NCBI GenBank assembly: GCA_963820955.1
Contig: CAWGCA010000009.1
Coordinates: forward strand, 1 to 38,906
Source: CAWGCA01 sp963820955
GTDB taxonomy: Bacteria; Pseudomonadota; Gammaproteobacteria; Chromatiales; Chromatiaceae
Reading direction: 5' to 3'
DNA length: 38,906 nt
Shown: in pieces, positions 7,944 through 15,636 of the stretch
Position numbering within the stretch: position 1 is the first letter of the stretch
Layout of the letters: every line of letters begins with the position of its first letter
Made by a program: the position numbers and the translations under genes
The notes under the pieces: model-generated
Databases searched by the model: none
Told to the model about the DNA's origin: nothing
The model's input: the letters and a program-made list of their open reading frames with translations, nothing else

Positions 7944-8387
7944 TCAGCTACTCAGCTGTTGCTTGACCAGCGCACTGACGGCACCCATATCGGCCCTGCC
8001 CTGGATCTTGGGTTTGATCTGTCCCATCACTTTACCCATATCGCGGATCGATTCGGCACCGGTACTGGTGATGGCATCTGCGACCAGGATGGCGATCTCT
8101 TCTGCGCTCATGGCCTCCGGGAGGTACTCTTTCAGGACCTCGATCTCGAAGGCCTCCTGCTCCACCAGATCTGATCGCTCCGCCTTTTCGTACTGGCTGA
8201 TGGAGTCGCGGCGTTGCTTGACCATCTTGTCCAGCACGATGAGTATCTGGCTATCGTCCAGTTCCACCCGTTCGTCCACTTCACGCTGTTTGATTGCCGC
8301 CAGGATAAGACGGATTATTCCCAGGCGGCGCTTGTCGCCCCCCTTCATAGCGGCCTTCATCTCATCCTGAATGCGGACTTTTAGCAT
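7944..8387 (-). CDS. yqeY: YqeY/GatB-tail domain protein
   Basis: This 147-residue protein matches the YqeY family throughout: MLKVRIQDEMKAAMKGGDKR, LGIIRLILAAIKQREVDER, a central QYEKAERSDLVEQEAFEIEV, and the C-terminal MGKVMGQIKPKIQGRADMGA. The C-terminal part is related to the tail of GatB, the tRNA amidotransferase subunit that contacts tRNA. The standalone protein's cellular role is unsettled; tRNA- or translation-linked functions are suspected. It lies between rpsU and dnaG, a position common in many gammaproteobacteria but absent in E. coli. No clear Shine-Dalgarno precedes ATG 8387, which suggests translation from the polycistronic mRNA. Confidence 0.93.
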   Translation of the reverse strand: MLKVRIQDEMKAAMKGGDKRRLGIIRLILAAIKQREVDERVELDDSQILIVLDKMVKQRRDSISQYEKAERSDLVEQEAFEIEVLKEYLPEAMSAEEIAILVADAITSTGAESIRDMGKVMGQIKPKIQGRADMGAVSALVKQQLSS

Positions 8388-8426
8388 TGGCGTTATGATG
8401 GGCGGATGGAACGTTGCTTGGCGGGA

Positions 8427-8642
8427 TCAGTACTGGCGTTCCCAGCGGCGGTTTTCGCGGGATAATTTCTTCAAGTGTCGTTTGACGGCTGCTGCTGCCT
8501 TGCGTTTACGCTCGGTGGTGGGTTTCTCGTAGGCTTCGCGGCGGCGGACCTCTGCCAGGATGCCGGCCTTCTCACAGGAGCGCTTGAAACGGCGCATTGC
8601 GATTTCGAAAGGCTCGTTTTCTTTGACACGTACGTTGGGCAT
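8427..8642 (-). CDS. rpsU: 30S ribosomal protein S21
   Basis: This 71-residue, strongly basic protein begins MPNVRVKENEPFEIAMRRFK and contains RSCEKAGILAEVRRREAYEK and a Lys/Arg-rich C-terminal tail, matching S21 along its whole length. S21 sits on the platform of the small subunit and assists initiation near the anti-Shine-Dalgarno. It is the first gene of the macromolecular synthesis operon and is divergent from tsaD with a 102-base gap, exactly as in E. coli. This operon links ribosome, primer and sigma factor production. Confidence 0.99.
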   Translation of the reverse strand: MPNVRVKENEPFEIAMRRFKRSCEKAGILAEVRRREAYEKPTTERKRKAAAAVKRHLKKLSRENRRWERQY

Positions 8643-8744
8643 TAGCTTCCTCAGAAAAATTGTATTCAGTCGTGATACTTGAGAGTGTAAAGGGCGGGGA
8701 TTTTACTGCCAGTTCCATACAGTTGTAAAGGTTAGGGGAAAATC

Positions 8745-9788
8745 ATGCGGGTTCTCGGTATTGAGACCTCCTGCGACGAGACGGGGGTAGCGGTTTACGG
8801 CGGTGAGCAGGGGCTGCTTGGGCATCTCGTCCACAGTCAGGTAGATCTACACGCTGAATTCGGTGGTGTGGTGCCGGAATTGGCCTCTCGGGATCATATC
8901 CGCAAGACCCTTCCCCTGGTCAGGGAGTTGTTGGCCCGGATCGGTCTGGAGGCCGGTCAGATCGACGGAGTCGCCTATACTGAGGGGCCAGGGCTGGTTG
9001 GGGCCCTGCTGGTCGGTGCTGCTATTGGTAGGAGTCTGGCCTGGGCCTGGGGGGTACCGGCGGTAGCCGTGCACCACATGGAAGGGCATTTGCTTGCTCC
9101 CATGCTGGATGAGGGTGATCTGTATTTTCCCTTTGTGGCCCTGTTGGTATCTGGTGGTCATACTCAGCTGGTTGCAGTGGAAGGTATTGGTCGTTATCGA
9201 CTTTTGGGAGAGTCGTTGGATGATGCGGCCGGTGAGGCGTTCGATAAGACCGCTAAACTGCTGGGTCTCCCTTACCCAGGGGGGCCTGAACTGGCCAAGC
9301 TGGCGGAGGAGGGGGATCCTGCCCAGTTCCGGTTTCCCCGCCCCATGACCGACCGGCCGGGACTTGATTTCAGCTTTAGCGGCCTGAAGACCTTCGCCCT
9401 CAATACCCTGCAGCGAACGCTGCCGGCCGCTCAGGAACAGGGAAGTGCCGAGGTCCTTCGGCTTAAAGCGGATATCAGCCGCGCCTTCGAAGACGCGGTA
9501 GTGGATACACTGGCCATCAAATGCCGTCGAGCCGTGCGCGAGACGGGGGTGAAGACCCTGGTGCTGGCCGGTGGTGTGAGCGCTAACCGGCGATTGCGAG
9601 AACGTATCCGTGAGATTATGGAGCGGGAGGGGGGCAGAGCCTTCTATCCCCGTCCCGAGTTTTGCACCGACAACGGGGCCATGATCGCCTATGCTGGCTG
9701 GCAGCGTCTGCGGACCGGTCAGAAGGAGCGACTGCAGTTTGGTGCGCGTCCCCGCTGGTCGCTGGAAGAATTGCCGGCCATAACTTGA
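8745..9788 (+). CDS. tsaD: tRNA N6-threonylcarbamoyladenosine transferase TsaD
   Basis: This 347-residue ASKHA-fold enzyme transfers the threonylcarbamoyl group from TC-AMP to A37 of ANN-decoding tRNAs, with TsaB and TsaE. It starts MRVLGIETSCDETGVAVY. It has the metal-binding HHMEGH motif (His111, His115), SGGHTQL, the FDKTAKLLGLPYPGGP segment and LAGGVSANRRLRE near the C-terminus with FCTDNGAMIAYAG. AGGGGAAA precedes ATG 8745 at good spacing. The neighbour rpsU is divergent, the conserved gammaproteobacterial arrangement. Length is as expected (about 337-345). Confidence 0.99.
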   Translation: MRVLGIETSCDETGVAVYGGEQGLLGHLVHSQVDLHAEFGGVVPELASRDHIRKTLPLVRELLARIGLEAGQIDGVAYTEGPGLVGALLVGAAIGRSLAWAWGVPAVAVHHMEGHLLAPMLDEGDLYFPFVALLVSGGHTQLVAVEGIGRYRLLGESLDDAAGEAFDKTAKLLGLPYPGGPELAKLAEEGDPAQFRFPRPMTDRPGLDFSFSGLKTFALNTLQRTLPAAQEQGSAEVLRLKADISRAFEDAVVDTLAIKCRRAVRETGVKTLVLAGGVSANRRLRERIREIMEREGGRAFYPRPEFCTDNGAMIAYAGWQRLRTGQKERLQFGARPRWSLEELPAIT

Positions 9789-9837
9789 TCCATTATTGAG
9801 GCGCGAATAGGTGTAAGTAAAAGGCGCAGACCAGCCG

Positions 9838-10452
9838 CTATTTCTCATCACCATTTTCCTGTTTGATCTCATTGCGAATCCTGCCTTCTGAGCCCTCGAT
9901 CAGGTTGCGAATATTGGAGCGGTGTCTCCAGAACAGGATCAGGCTGACCATCACCTGCATCGCGATCAACTCTGGCACTGGTCGCAACAGCCAGATGATC
10001 AGGGGGGCGAGCGCCATCGCAATCAGCGCCGACAGAGATGATATGTTGGCGACCTTGGCCATGATCAGCCAGATGAGTGCCACCATGCCGCCGATATACC
10101 AACCCAGGCCAAACTGCACTCCCAGGGCGGTAGCGACCCCCTTGCCTCCTTTGAAGCCGAAAAAGACCGGATATAGGTGACCGAGAAAGGCGGCCAGACC
10201 CATACACGCCAGTACCCAGGGCTCGACCCCGATCAGATTGGCGGCCAGTACCGGCAGAAAACCCTTCAGCATGTCACCTGCCAGGGTAAGGAAGGCGGCC
10301 TTTTTGCCTCCGATACGCAGGACGTTGGTCGCCCCGGGGTTGTTTGAGCCTTCGGTGCGGGGGTCCGGCAGGCCCAGTAATCGGCAGACGATGACGGCAC
10401 TCGAAATCGAGCCGATCAGGTAGGAACCGAAGATGAGGAGATAATCGCTCAT
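9838..10452 (-). CDS. plsY: Acyl-phosphate:glycerol-3-phosphate acyltransferase PlsY
   Basis: This 204-residue inner-membrane enzyme makes lysophosphatidic acid from glycerol-3-phosphate and the acyl-phosphate supplied by PlsX. The start at ATG 10452 gives MSDYLLIFGSYLIGSISSA. The three cytosolic motifs are present: motif 1 GSNNPGATNVLR, motif 2 GFKGGKGVATALG, and motif 3 around FWRHRSNIRNLIEGSEGR. About five to six hydrophobic membrane segments separate them. A longer upstream reading frame exists but lacks homology. It is divergent from folB and convergent with tsaD. The same gene neighbourhood (tsaD-plsY-folB) recurs in gammaproteobacteria. Confidence 0.97.
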   Translation of the reverse strand: MSDYLLIFGSYLIGSISSAVIVCRLLGLPDPRTEGSNNPGATNVLRIGGKKAAFLTLAGDMLKGFLPVLAANLIGVEPWVLACMGLAAFLGHLYPVFFGFKGGKGVATALGVQFGLGWYIGGMVALIWLIMAKVANISSLSALIAMALAPLIIWLLRPVPELIAMQVMVSLILFWRHRSNIRNLIEGSEGRIRNEIKQENGDEK

Positions 10453-10576
10453 GCAAACGAATTGTCCGGTCTCCCCCTGGCAGGGGTCAAGGGATAAGCA
10501 GAGGGAGTTTGTTATCTCAGTAGTCTGTTTTACCATGTTTGTTCTTTTGGATGTTAACGAGCGCGATATTACCCAA

Positions 10577-10936
10577 ATGGATATAGTGTTTCTGCGTGGA
10601 CTAAAGATCGAAACCGTCATCGGCATTTATGACTGGGAAAGAAAAATTCGTCAGCCCGTCGTTCTGGATCTGGAGATGGTCTCCGACGTGGGCCGAGCCG
10701 CCGCCAGCGATCGGATCGAGCATGCCCTCAACTACAAGGCGGTGTCGAAGCGGCTTGTCAGTTTTGTCGAGGAAAGCGAATTCCAGCTGGTGGAAACCCT
10801 GGCGGAGCGTTGTGCCGGCATAGTCAGGCAGGAGTTCGGAGTTCCCTGGGTACGCCTGACACTCAACAAGGTTGGAGCTGTCAGCGGCGCCCGCGATGTA
10901 GGGGTGATTATCGAACGGGGAGAGAGGCCGGACTGA
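10577..10936 (+). CDS. folB: Dihydroneopterin aldolase FolB
   Basis: This 119-residue enzyme converts 7,8-dihydroneopterin to 6-hydroxymethyl-7,8-dihydropterin and glycolaldehyde in folate synthesis. The start at ATG 10577 is chosen because the family begins there (MDIVFLRGLKIETVIGIYDW); an upstream extension to 10451 would overlap the plsY start and has no family similarity. Family motifs: IGIYDWERKIRQPVVLDLEM, ALNYKAVSK, the Glu in FQLVETLAER and the Lys in LNKVGAV. The next gene, folK, begins seven bases after its stop and uses the product, so the two form an operon. Confidence 0.96.
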   Translation: MDIVFLRGLKIETVIGIYDWERKIRQPVVLDLEMVSDVGRAAASDRIEHALNYKAVSKRLVSFVEESEFQLVETLAERCAGIVRQEFGVPWVRLTLNKVGAVSGARDVGVIIERGERPD

Positions 10937-10943
10937 TAGTTTT

Positions 10944-11441
10944 ATGATGCAGAGCACTCGGGTCTGGCTCAGTCTGGGCAGCAATATCGAACGGGAGAAG
11001 AATATCAGGGCCGCTGTCTCGACTCTGCAGCGGATGTTTGGGCATTTGATTCTTTCCTCGGTCTATGAGGGTGAGGCGGTTGGTTTTCAGGGCGCCCCTT
11101 TTTTTAACATGGTGGTCGGTTTGGAGACAGACCGAGGGCCGCTGGAACTGGTCGCGCTGTTCCGCGGCATTGAATTCGACCAGGGACGGAAACGGGGAAC
11201 GGACAAGTTTGCACCGCGCAGCATCGACATCGACCTGCTGACCTATGGGGATCAGGTCATCCAGTCAGATCAGCTGTCTCTGCCGCGGGATGAAATAACC
11301 CGCTACTCCTTTGTCCTGTTGCCGCTGGCGGAGGTGGCCGGGGAAGAGCGCCATCCCCCCACTGGACTCAGCTATCGGGAGTTGTGGCAACGTTTTGATC
11401 AGGCCAGTCAACCGCTGCAGCCAGTGAATATCGATCTTTGA
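10944..11441 (+). CDS. folK: 2-amino-4-hydroxy-6-hydroxymethyldihydropteridine pyrophosphokinase FolK
   Basis: This 165-residue HPPK transfers pyrophosphate from ATP to the FolB product, preparing it for dihydropteroate synthase. It starts VWLSLGSNI near residue 7 and carries the HPPK signature KFAPRSIDIDLLTYGD (Arg and two Asp that bind ATP and Mg2+), followed by LPRDEITRYSFVLLPLAEVA. Two adjacent ATGs (10944, 10947) could serve as start. It is tightly coupled to folB and convergent with the pteridine-reductase-like SDR 24 bases away. Confidence 0.97.
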   Translation: MMQSTRVWLSLGSNIEREKNIRAAVSTLQRMFGHLILSSVYEGEAVGFQGAPFFNMVVGLETDRGPLELVALFRGIEFDQGRKRGTDKFAPRSIDIDLLTYGDQVIQSDQLSLPRDEITRYSFVLLPLAEVAGEERHPPTGLSYRELWQRFDQASQPLQPVNIDL

Positions 11442-11465
11442 AACAAGGCGAGAGGGATTTTCTAG

Positions 11466-12221
11466 TTACTGCTGGATACTACGACCGCCATCCACGGCGA
11501 TGATTTGGCCGGTGATGTAATTGGCCTCCCGCAATAGAAACAGCACGGTTTGGGCGATATCGTCGGGGCTTCCCGCTCGCTTCAGGGCTGTACGGGAGAG
11601 AATGATCGCTTTCTGCTGCTCGGCCATTCCCTCGTCGGGCCAGAGGATGGCGCCGGGTGCTACCCCGTTTACACGGACCTCCGGGCCAAGTTCCTGGGCC
11701 AGCGATTTGACCATCATGGCGTTGGCGGCCTTGGCCATGGAATAGATGGGGTATCCTGCCAAGGGTCGCTCAGCGTGTATGTCTACCAGATTGATGATGG
11801 CTCCGTGGCTCTCCCGCAGCAGGGGTGCGGCTGCCTTGGCCAGGAAGAAGGGCGCCATGAGGTTGATCCCCATTAGCTCATGCCACTGGGTTTCGCTGGC
11901 TTCTCCAACCGGTGTAGGGTAGAAACTGGAGGCGTTGTTCACCAGCAGATCGAGTCGTCCGCGCCAGTCGGATACCCGGTCGATCAGTGCTGATCGGGCC
12001 TTGGTGTCCAGCAGATCGGCCGCCACCAACCGCACGGAATCGGACCGCTGGGCATGGAGTTCACTCTGCAATGCCTCCGCTGCGGTTCGGGAACCGCGAT
12101 AGTGGAGCGCGATGTCCATGCCAGCCTGGTGTAATCTGTGCGTGATGGCTGCGCCGATGCGATGCGCGGCACCGGTAACCAGTGCTACCTGTCCGTCAAG
12201 CGTTTTGTTTGTTTCTGCCAC
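11466..12221 (-). CDS. Pteridine reductase-like short-chain dehydrogenase (FolM/PTR1 type)
   Basis: This 251-residue Rossmann enzyme has the dinucleotide-binding motif VTGAAHRIGAAI. The Arg-x-Gly form (TGxxxRIG) is the variant typical of NADPH-dependent pteridine reductases. NNASSFYPT, the catalytic Tyr-x3-Lys in YSMAKAAN and the C-terminal ITGQIIAVDGGRS also match the family. It probably reduces dihydrofolate or dihydrobiopterin-type pterins. Its placement tail-to-tail with folB-folK supports the pterin role. Start: GGGGG lies seven bases before a GTG at 12221; a TTG at 12227 is the longer option. It could instead be a general SDR; the pterin assignment is moderately strong. Confidence 0.85.
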   Translation of the reverse strand: MAETNKTLDGQVALVTGAAHRIGAAITHRLHQAGMDIALHYRGSRTAAEALQSELHAQRSDSVRLVAADLLDTKARSALIDRVSDWRGRLDLLVNNASSFYPTPVGEASETQWHELMGINLMAPFFLAKAAAPLLRESHGAIINLVDIHAERPLAGYPIYSMAKAANAMMVKSLAQELGPEVRVNGVAPGAILWPDEGMAEQQKAIILSRTALKRAGSPDDIAQTVLFLLREANYITGQIIAVDGGRSIQQ

Positions 12222-12287
12222 CGGCAATCCCCCGTTACTCCTTGGTACAATTTCACTGTAACCGAAACAGTCGATCCAGAGAAATCC

Positions 12288-13487
12288 ATGTCAGAGCGGT
12301 TTTTATCCCCGGCCGGAAACGGCCCCAGGTCGGATCTGCCGGCACCGGATGCCGAGGCTCGGCGTCACAGCCAGCGTCTGATTGAGGCGATCCGCAGTGA
12401 GCTTAATCGGCGCGGCGGAACAATCCCTTTCGATCGCTTCATGGAATTGGCGCTGTATGCACCCGGACTGGGCTATTACACGGCCGGGGCCCGCAAGTTC
12501 GGCGCAGCAGGGGATTTTGTCACTGCTCCGGAGATATCCCCGGTTTTTGCCCACTGCCTGGCCCGTCAGTGCCAGCAAGTATTGGCCGGGTTGGGCGCCG
12601 GGGATCTGCTGGAGTTCGGTGCGGGCTCTGGTAAATTAGCGGCCGATCTGCTGGCCGAACTAGAGGCACTTGGGCAGCTGCCGCAGCGATATCTGATCCT
12701 CGAATTGAGTGCCGAACTTAGGGGGCGGCAGCAGGCAACGATTGCCGCCCGGGTGCCACAATTGGTGGGGCGAGTGCAATGGCTGGAGCAGCTGCCAGAC
12801 CAGGGTTTCCGCGGAGTCGTCCTTGCCAATGAGCTGCTCGATGCCATGCCGGTGCACCGTTTTCGCATCACCAATGGCAGGGTTCTGGAACAGTTCGTGA
12901 CCTGGCGAAGGGAGGGCTTCGCTATGCTCTGGGATACTCCGGAGGATCAATTGCTGGAGACGCCCCTGACCGGTCTTGCCAGTCAGAGGGATGACTATGA
13001 ATCGGAAATCAATCTGAGAGCCGGGCCCTGGATCAAGGCCTTGGGTAAGAGATTTGAGGCTGGACTGGTGCTGTTGATCGATTATGGCTACACCGGTTTG
13101 GAGTACTACCATCCTCAGCGGGACCGGGGAACCTTGATGTGCCACTATCGCCATCGGGCTCACTCAAATCCGTTCCGCTACCCAGGCCTGCAGGATATTA
13201 CCGCCCACGTGGATTTCAGCCGACTGGCGGAAGCCGCGGTGGAGGCGGGTTTTTCTATCGACGGTTACGCCACCCAGGCCTTTTTTCTTATGGGATGCGG
13301 TCTGGATCGGCTGGTGGCGGAGTCGGATCCTGAAGATATCCGGGCCCATCTGGCCCTGGTACAGGGAGTCAAGCGTCTGACCCTCCCATCGGAGATGGGC
13401 GAGCGATTCAAGGTGTTGGGTCTGGGCAAAGGTATTTGGGAACCACTGATCGGCTTCGGTATGCAGGATCTACGACAACGCCTTTGA
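12288..13487 (+). CDS. SAM-dependent methyltransferase, MidA/NDUFAF7 family (DUF185)
   Basis: This 399-residue protein is of the COG1565 family. ATG 12288 gives MSERFLSPAGNG; an upstream extension overlaps the divergent SDR. GGTIPFDRFMELALYAPGLG and YTAGARKFGAAGDFVTAPEI are the family signature, and LLEFGAGSGKLAADLL is the SAM-binding motif I. VVLANELLDAMPVHRF and the VLLIDYGYTGLEYYHPQRDR segment follow. The mitochondrial homologue NDUFAF7 dimethylates an arginine of the complex I subunit NDUFS2 during assembly. Whether the bacterial protein modifies NuoD is not established. The divergent gene 66 bases away is the pteridine reductase. It ends before a hairpin-rich gap. Confidence 0.92.
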   Translation: MSERFLSPAGNGPRSDLPAPDAEARRHSQRLIEAIRSELNRRGGTIPFDRFMELALYAPGLGYYTAGARKFGAAGDFVTAPEISPVFAHCLARQCQQVLAGLGAGDLLEFGAGSGKLAADLLAELEALGQLPQRYLILELSAELRGRQQATIAARVPQLVGRVQWLEQLPDQGFRGVVLANELLDAMPVHRFRITNGRVLEQFVTWRREGFAMLWDTPEDQLLETPLTGLASQRDDYESEINLRAGPWIKALGKRFEAGLVLLIDYGYTGLEYYHPQRDRGTLMCHYRHRAHSNPFRYPGLQDITAHVDFSRLAEAAVEAGFSIDGYATQAFFLMGCGLDRLVAESDPEDIRAHLALVQGVKRLTLPSEMGERFKVLGLGKGIWEPLIGFGMQDLRQRL

Positions 13488-13513
13488 CCCAACCGACTTG
13501 AGGGTACTTCCAA

Positions 13514-13654
13514 AAATCCCTTCCATGGGATTTCTCTAATATGGCGATCGAAAAGTACGCTTTTCGATCGTTTTCATTTTCATGCGCTTGTGCGTACGAA
13601 AATAGTGGTGCGTCCCTGCACCACGAGGGCAGCTCGAATTTTTCGAGGTGCCCT
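13514..13654. repeat. Cluster of four consecutive hairpins between convergent genes
   Basis: Four inverted repeats follow each other. (1) AAATCCC/GGGATTT at 13514-13533, loop six. (2) CGATCGAAAAG/CTTTTCGATCG at 13545-13570, perfect 11-bp stem with a TACG loop, followed by TTTTCATTTT. (3) GTGGTGC/GCACCAC at 13605-13624. (4) AGGGCA-g-CTCGAA/TTCGAG-g-TGCCCT at 13626-13654, 12 pairs with one G-G mismatch. Hairpin 2 resembles an intrinsic terminator for the methyltransferase gene. The rest exceeds what termination needs and may be a repeat element or a small structured RNA. Confidence 0.7.
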
Positions 13655-13678
13655 TGAACAATCTTTGGGTGGATTCGA

Positions 13679-15400
13679 CTAGGATCCGTGTTCCTGGGTG
13701 AACAGCGGTATCTCTGGTGCCGTTTTTCGCCGTGGCTGTTGGTATTTGTCCGGTGTGCGGGGTTGGGAGGTGGCTGTTTTTTTCGTCATTGATCTGTTAG
13801 CCGCAGGTTTATTTGCCAGCGTCTTTTGCAGACGCGTCAGATCAGTGTGCCCCGGGTGGGTGGCAAGACCCTTGGCGATCAGGCGGCGCGCCTTCCTGTG
13901 CTCCCCCCTGTTCATCCGCTTGCGAGCCAGTTCCAGATAGCGGTCGGCGATCCGTTCCTGAAGCAACAGGGCCTTGCTGTTGCCGGGATCTTTGACCAAT
14001 ACTTTCTGGACATAGTCTCTGGCACTCTCTCCCCGTGGAAAACTTAACCGATCATCCCGTATCCGCCGTTGCGCCTTTTCCAGCCAGAGAGAAAGCTCAT
14101 CCCCACCTTCAACGGCGGAGTCGCTCTGTTCCGCCGCAGCAAGTGAGCTGACAGGCGCCGGAGCAGATACCGGATCGTGTTGCGGTTCCATGGCGACAGT
14201 CATCATCGGTGCCGGGATTGGTGCTAGGGCCGATTCCCGGGGCTGTCTCGGGGTCGGTACCGGTGCCGAAGTTGGGTCCGAGGTCGCTTCCAGCGCCAGG
14301 GTTGGTTCGAGGGTCGGGCTGGTTGCCAACTTCGGGATTGAGTTCGGCTGCTGAGCCCCCGGATTTGTCGTGATTCCGGCCTGGTTAGATTCCAGCTGCT
14401 GGGGCGATTCCGTCCAGCCGAACAGCAGCGAACTGAGTAACAGACAACCCAACAGGCCGGCACCAACCCCAACATTCCGCCGGAAATTTTTGCTGCTGCC
14501 TTTTCTGTTTTTTGACGCCCCGTTCCCGCTTAACGCCAACGACGGCGTTGCGTCGGCGTCCGACTCTCCCTCTTCCGCTGCGGTCGAAACCATCTTTACC
14601 CCGCGAAACAGCCGAATGTTATTTGCCAGTTCGGTACCGCTTTGGAAGCGTTCTTCTGGTTTTTTCGCCAGCAGACGGTCTATAAGTGGCTGAAACTGCA
14701 CAAACTGGGATGGCAGCAGCGGAACCGGATTGCGGATGTGGGCCATCAGGGTGGCTGCGAAATTGTCTGCGCTATAGGGTTTGCGGCCAGCCAGCATCTC
14801 ATACAATACAACACCCAGACTGTAGAGATCGGAGCGACCGTCCAGCTTGCGGTTACCCTGGGCCTGTTCCGGGCTCAGGTAGTGGGGGCTGCCCATCACG
14901 GTGCCGGACAGTGTCAGGTCGTTGTCGGCCTGTATCAGTTTGGCGATCCCGAAATCCGTCAAAACCGGGGTGCCATCGGCGCGAAACAGCACATTGGATG
15001 GTTTGATGTCACGATGGACCAGCCCCTGGCTGTGGACATAGCCCACACAGGAGGCCAGCCGGGTAAGAATCTTCAGGGCATGGCCTGGCTTAATCCCCTG
15101 CGCGATGCGTGATTTCAAGTCACCGCCCGGCAGGTGCTCCATGGCGATGTAGTAAAAACCTTCGCCCTGTCCTATGTCGTAGATAGTGACCAGGTTATTG
15201 TGCTGCAGGCGTGCCACACATCGCCCTTCGTTGAAGAAACGCTCAAAAAACTGGGGGGTCTCCGGATCGTTCAGCACCTTCAGGGCCACGGCGCGGCCCA
15301 ATGACATCTGGGTGGCCAGGTAAACGGTAGCCATACCTCCCTTGCCCAGGAATTTGTCGATGCGGTAGCCGGGAACTTTTAGTTGGATGTTGAGGTTCAT
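13679..15400 (-). CDS. Membrane-anchored Hanks-type Ser/Thr protein kinase
   Basis: This 573-residue protein has a cytosolic kinase domain (about 10-265) with GKGGMATVYLAT (Gly loop), Lys41 in VALKVL, HRDIKPSN (Asp131), DFGIAK (Asp149) and SPEQA, all needed residues present. After a linker there is one transmembrane segment (about 310-329, VGVGAGLLGCLLLSSLLFGW). The external part is first rich in Pro/Thr/Ser/Ala (about 330-430), then has a helical C-terminal module with TPR-like features (about 440-540). No PASTA repeats are present, unlike cell-wall-sensing kinases. Start: AAGGA sits six bases before ATG 15400, so a TTG at 15406 is less likely. It is a stand-alone gene; the substrate is unknown. 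Confidence 0.93.
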   Translation of the reverse strand: MNLNIQLKVPGYRIDKFLGKGGMATVYLATQMSLGRAVALKVLNDPETPQFFERFFNEGRCVARLQHNNLVTIYDIGQGEGFYYIAMEHLPGGDLKSRIAQGIKPGHALKILTRLASCVGYVHSQGLVHRDIKPSNVLFRADGTPVLTDFGIAKLIQADNDLTLSGTVMGSPHYLSPEQAQGNRKLDGRSDLYSLGVVLYEMLAGRKPYSADNFAATLMAHIRNPVPLLPSQFVQFQPLIDRLLAKKPEERFQSGTELANNIRLFRGVKMVSTAAEEGESDADATPSLALSGNGASKNRKGSSKNFRRNVGVGAGLLGCLLLSSLLFGWTESPQQLESNQAGITTNPGAQQPNSIPKLATSPTLEPTLALEATSDPTSAPVPTPRQPRESALAPIPAPMMTVAMEPQHDPVSAPAPVSSLAAAEQSDSAVEGGDELSLWLEKAQRRIRDDRLSFPRGESARDYVQKVLVKDPGNSKALLLQERIADRYLELARKRMNRGEHRKARRLIAKGLATHPGHTDLTRLQKTLANKPAANRSMTKKTATSQPRTPDKYQQPRRKTAPEIPLFTQEHGS

Positions 15401-15450
15401 TTTCAATCCTTCTTTTCCCTGTTTCGTCCGGCAGTTGAAATAGTTAACTG

Positions 15451-15482
15451 CAGCAGCCTAAACAGATGGGTTAGGTCTGCTG
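15451..15482. other. Imperfect hairpin upstream of the kinase gene
   Basis: CAGCAGCCTAA (15451-15461) pairs with TTAGGTCTGCTG (15471-15482) with one bulged base and a nine-base loop. It lies in the 236-base gap between the divergent kinase and metallopeptidase genes, which otherwise shows no gene. It could be a leader structure or an operator for either gene; there is no T tail, so it is not a normal terminator. Confidence 0.35.
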
Positions 15483-15636
15483 GTTAGAGGCACAGGTCGC
15501 TTTTTGCCGAATTGATGGAGGCGGCAGACGGGCCGGAGAATCGCTTCGCCCGGTTTCGGTCGTATCACTATACTGAGGCGTTCCCTGGTGGTTTCCCCCC
15601 GTTCTGCTGCGGGGCGCAACGTGTTACTTTGCACGG

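Noticed and set aside
8706..8722. LexA/SOS-like box (CTG...CAG) upstream of rpsU, where E. coli has one
   Set aside because: The spacing between CTG and CAG is 11, not the 10 of the gammaproteobacterial consensus, and the interior is not AT-alternating.
8847..9872. 341-codon minus-strand open frame opposite tsaD
   Set aside because: It is a shadow of tsaD with no motif; tsaD is complete and conserved.
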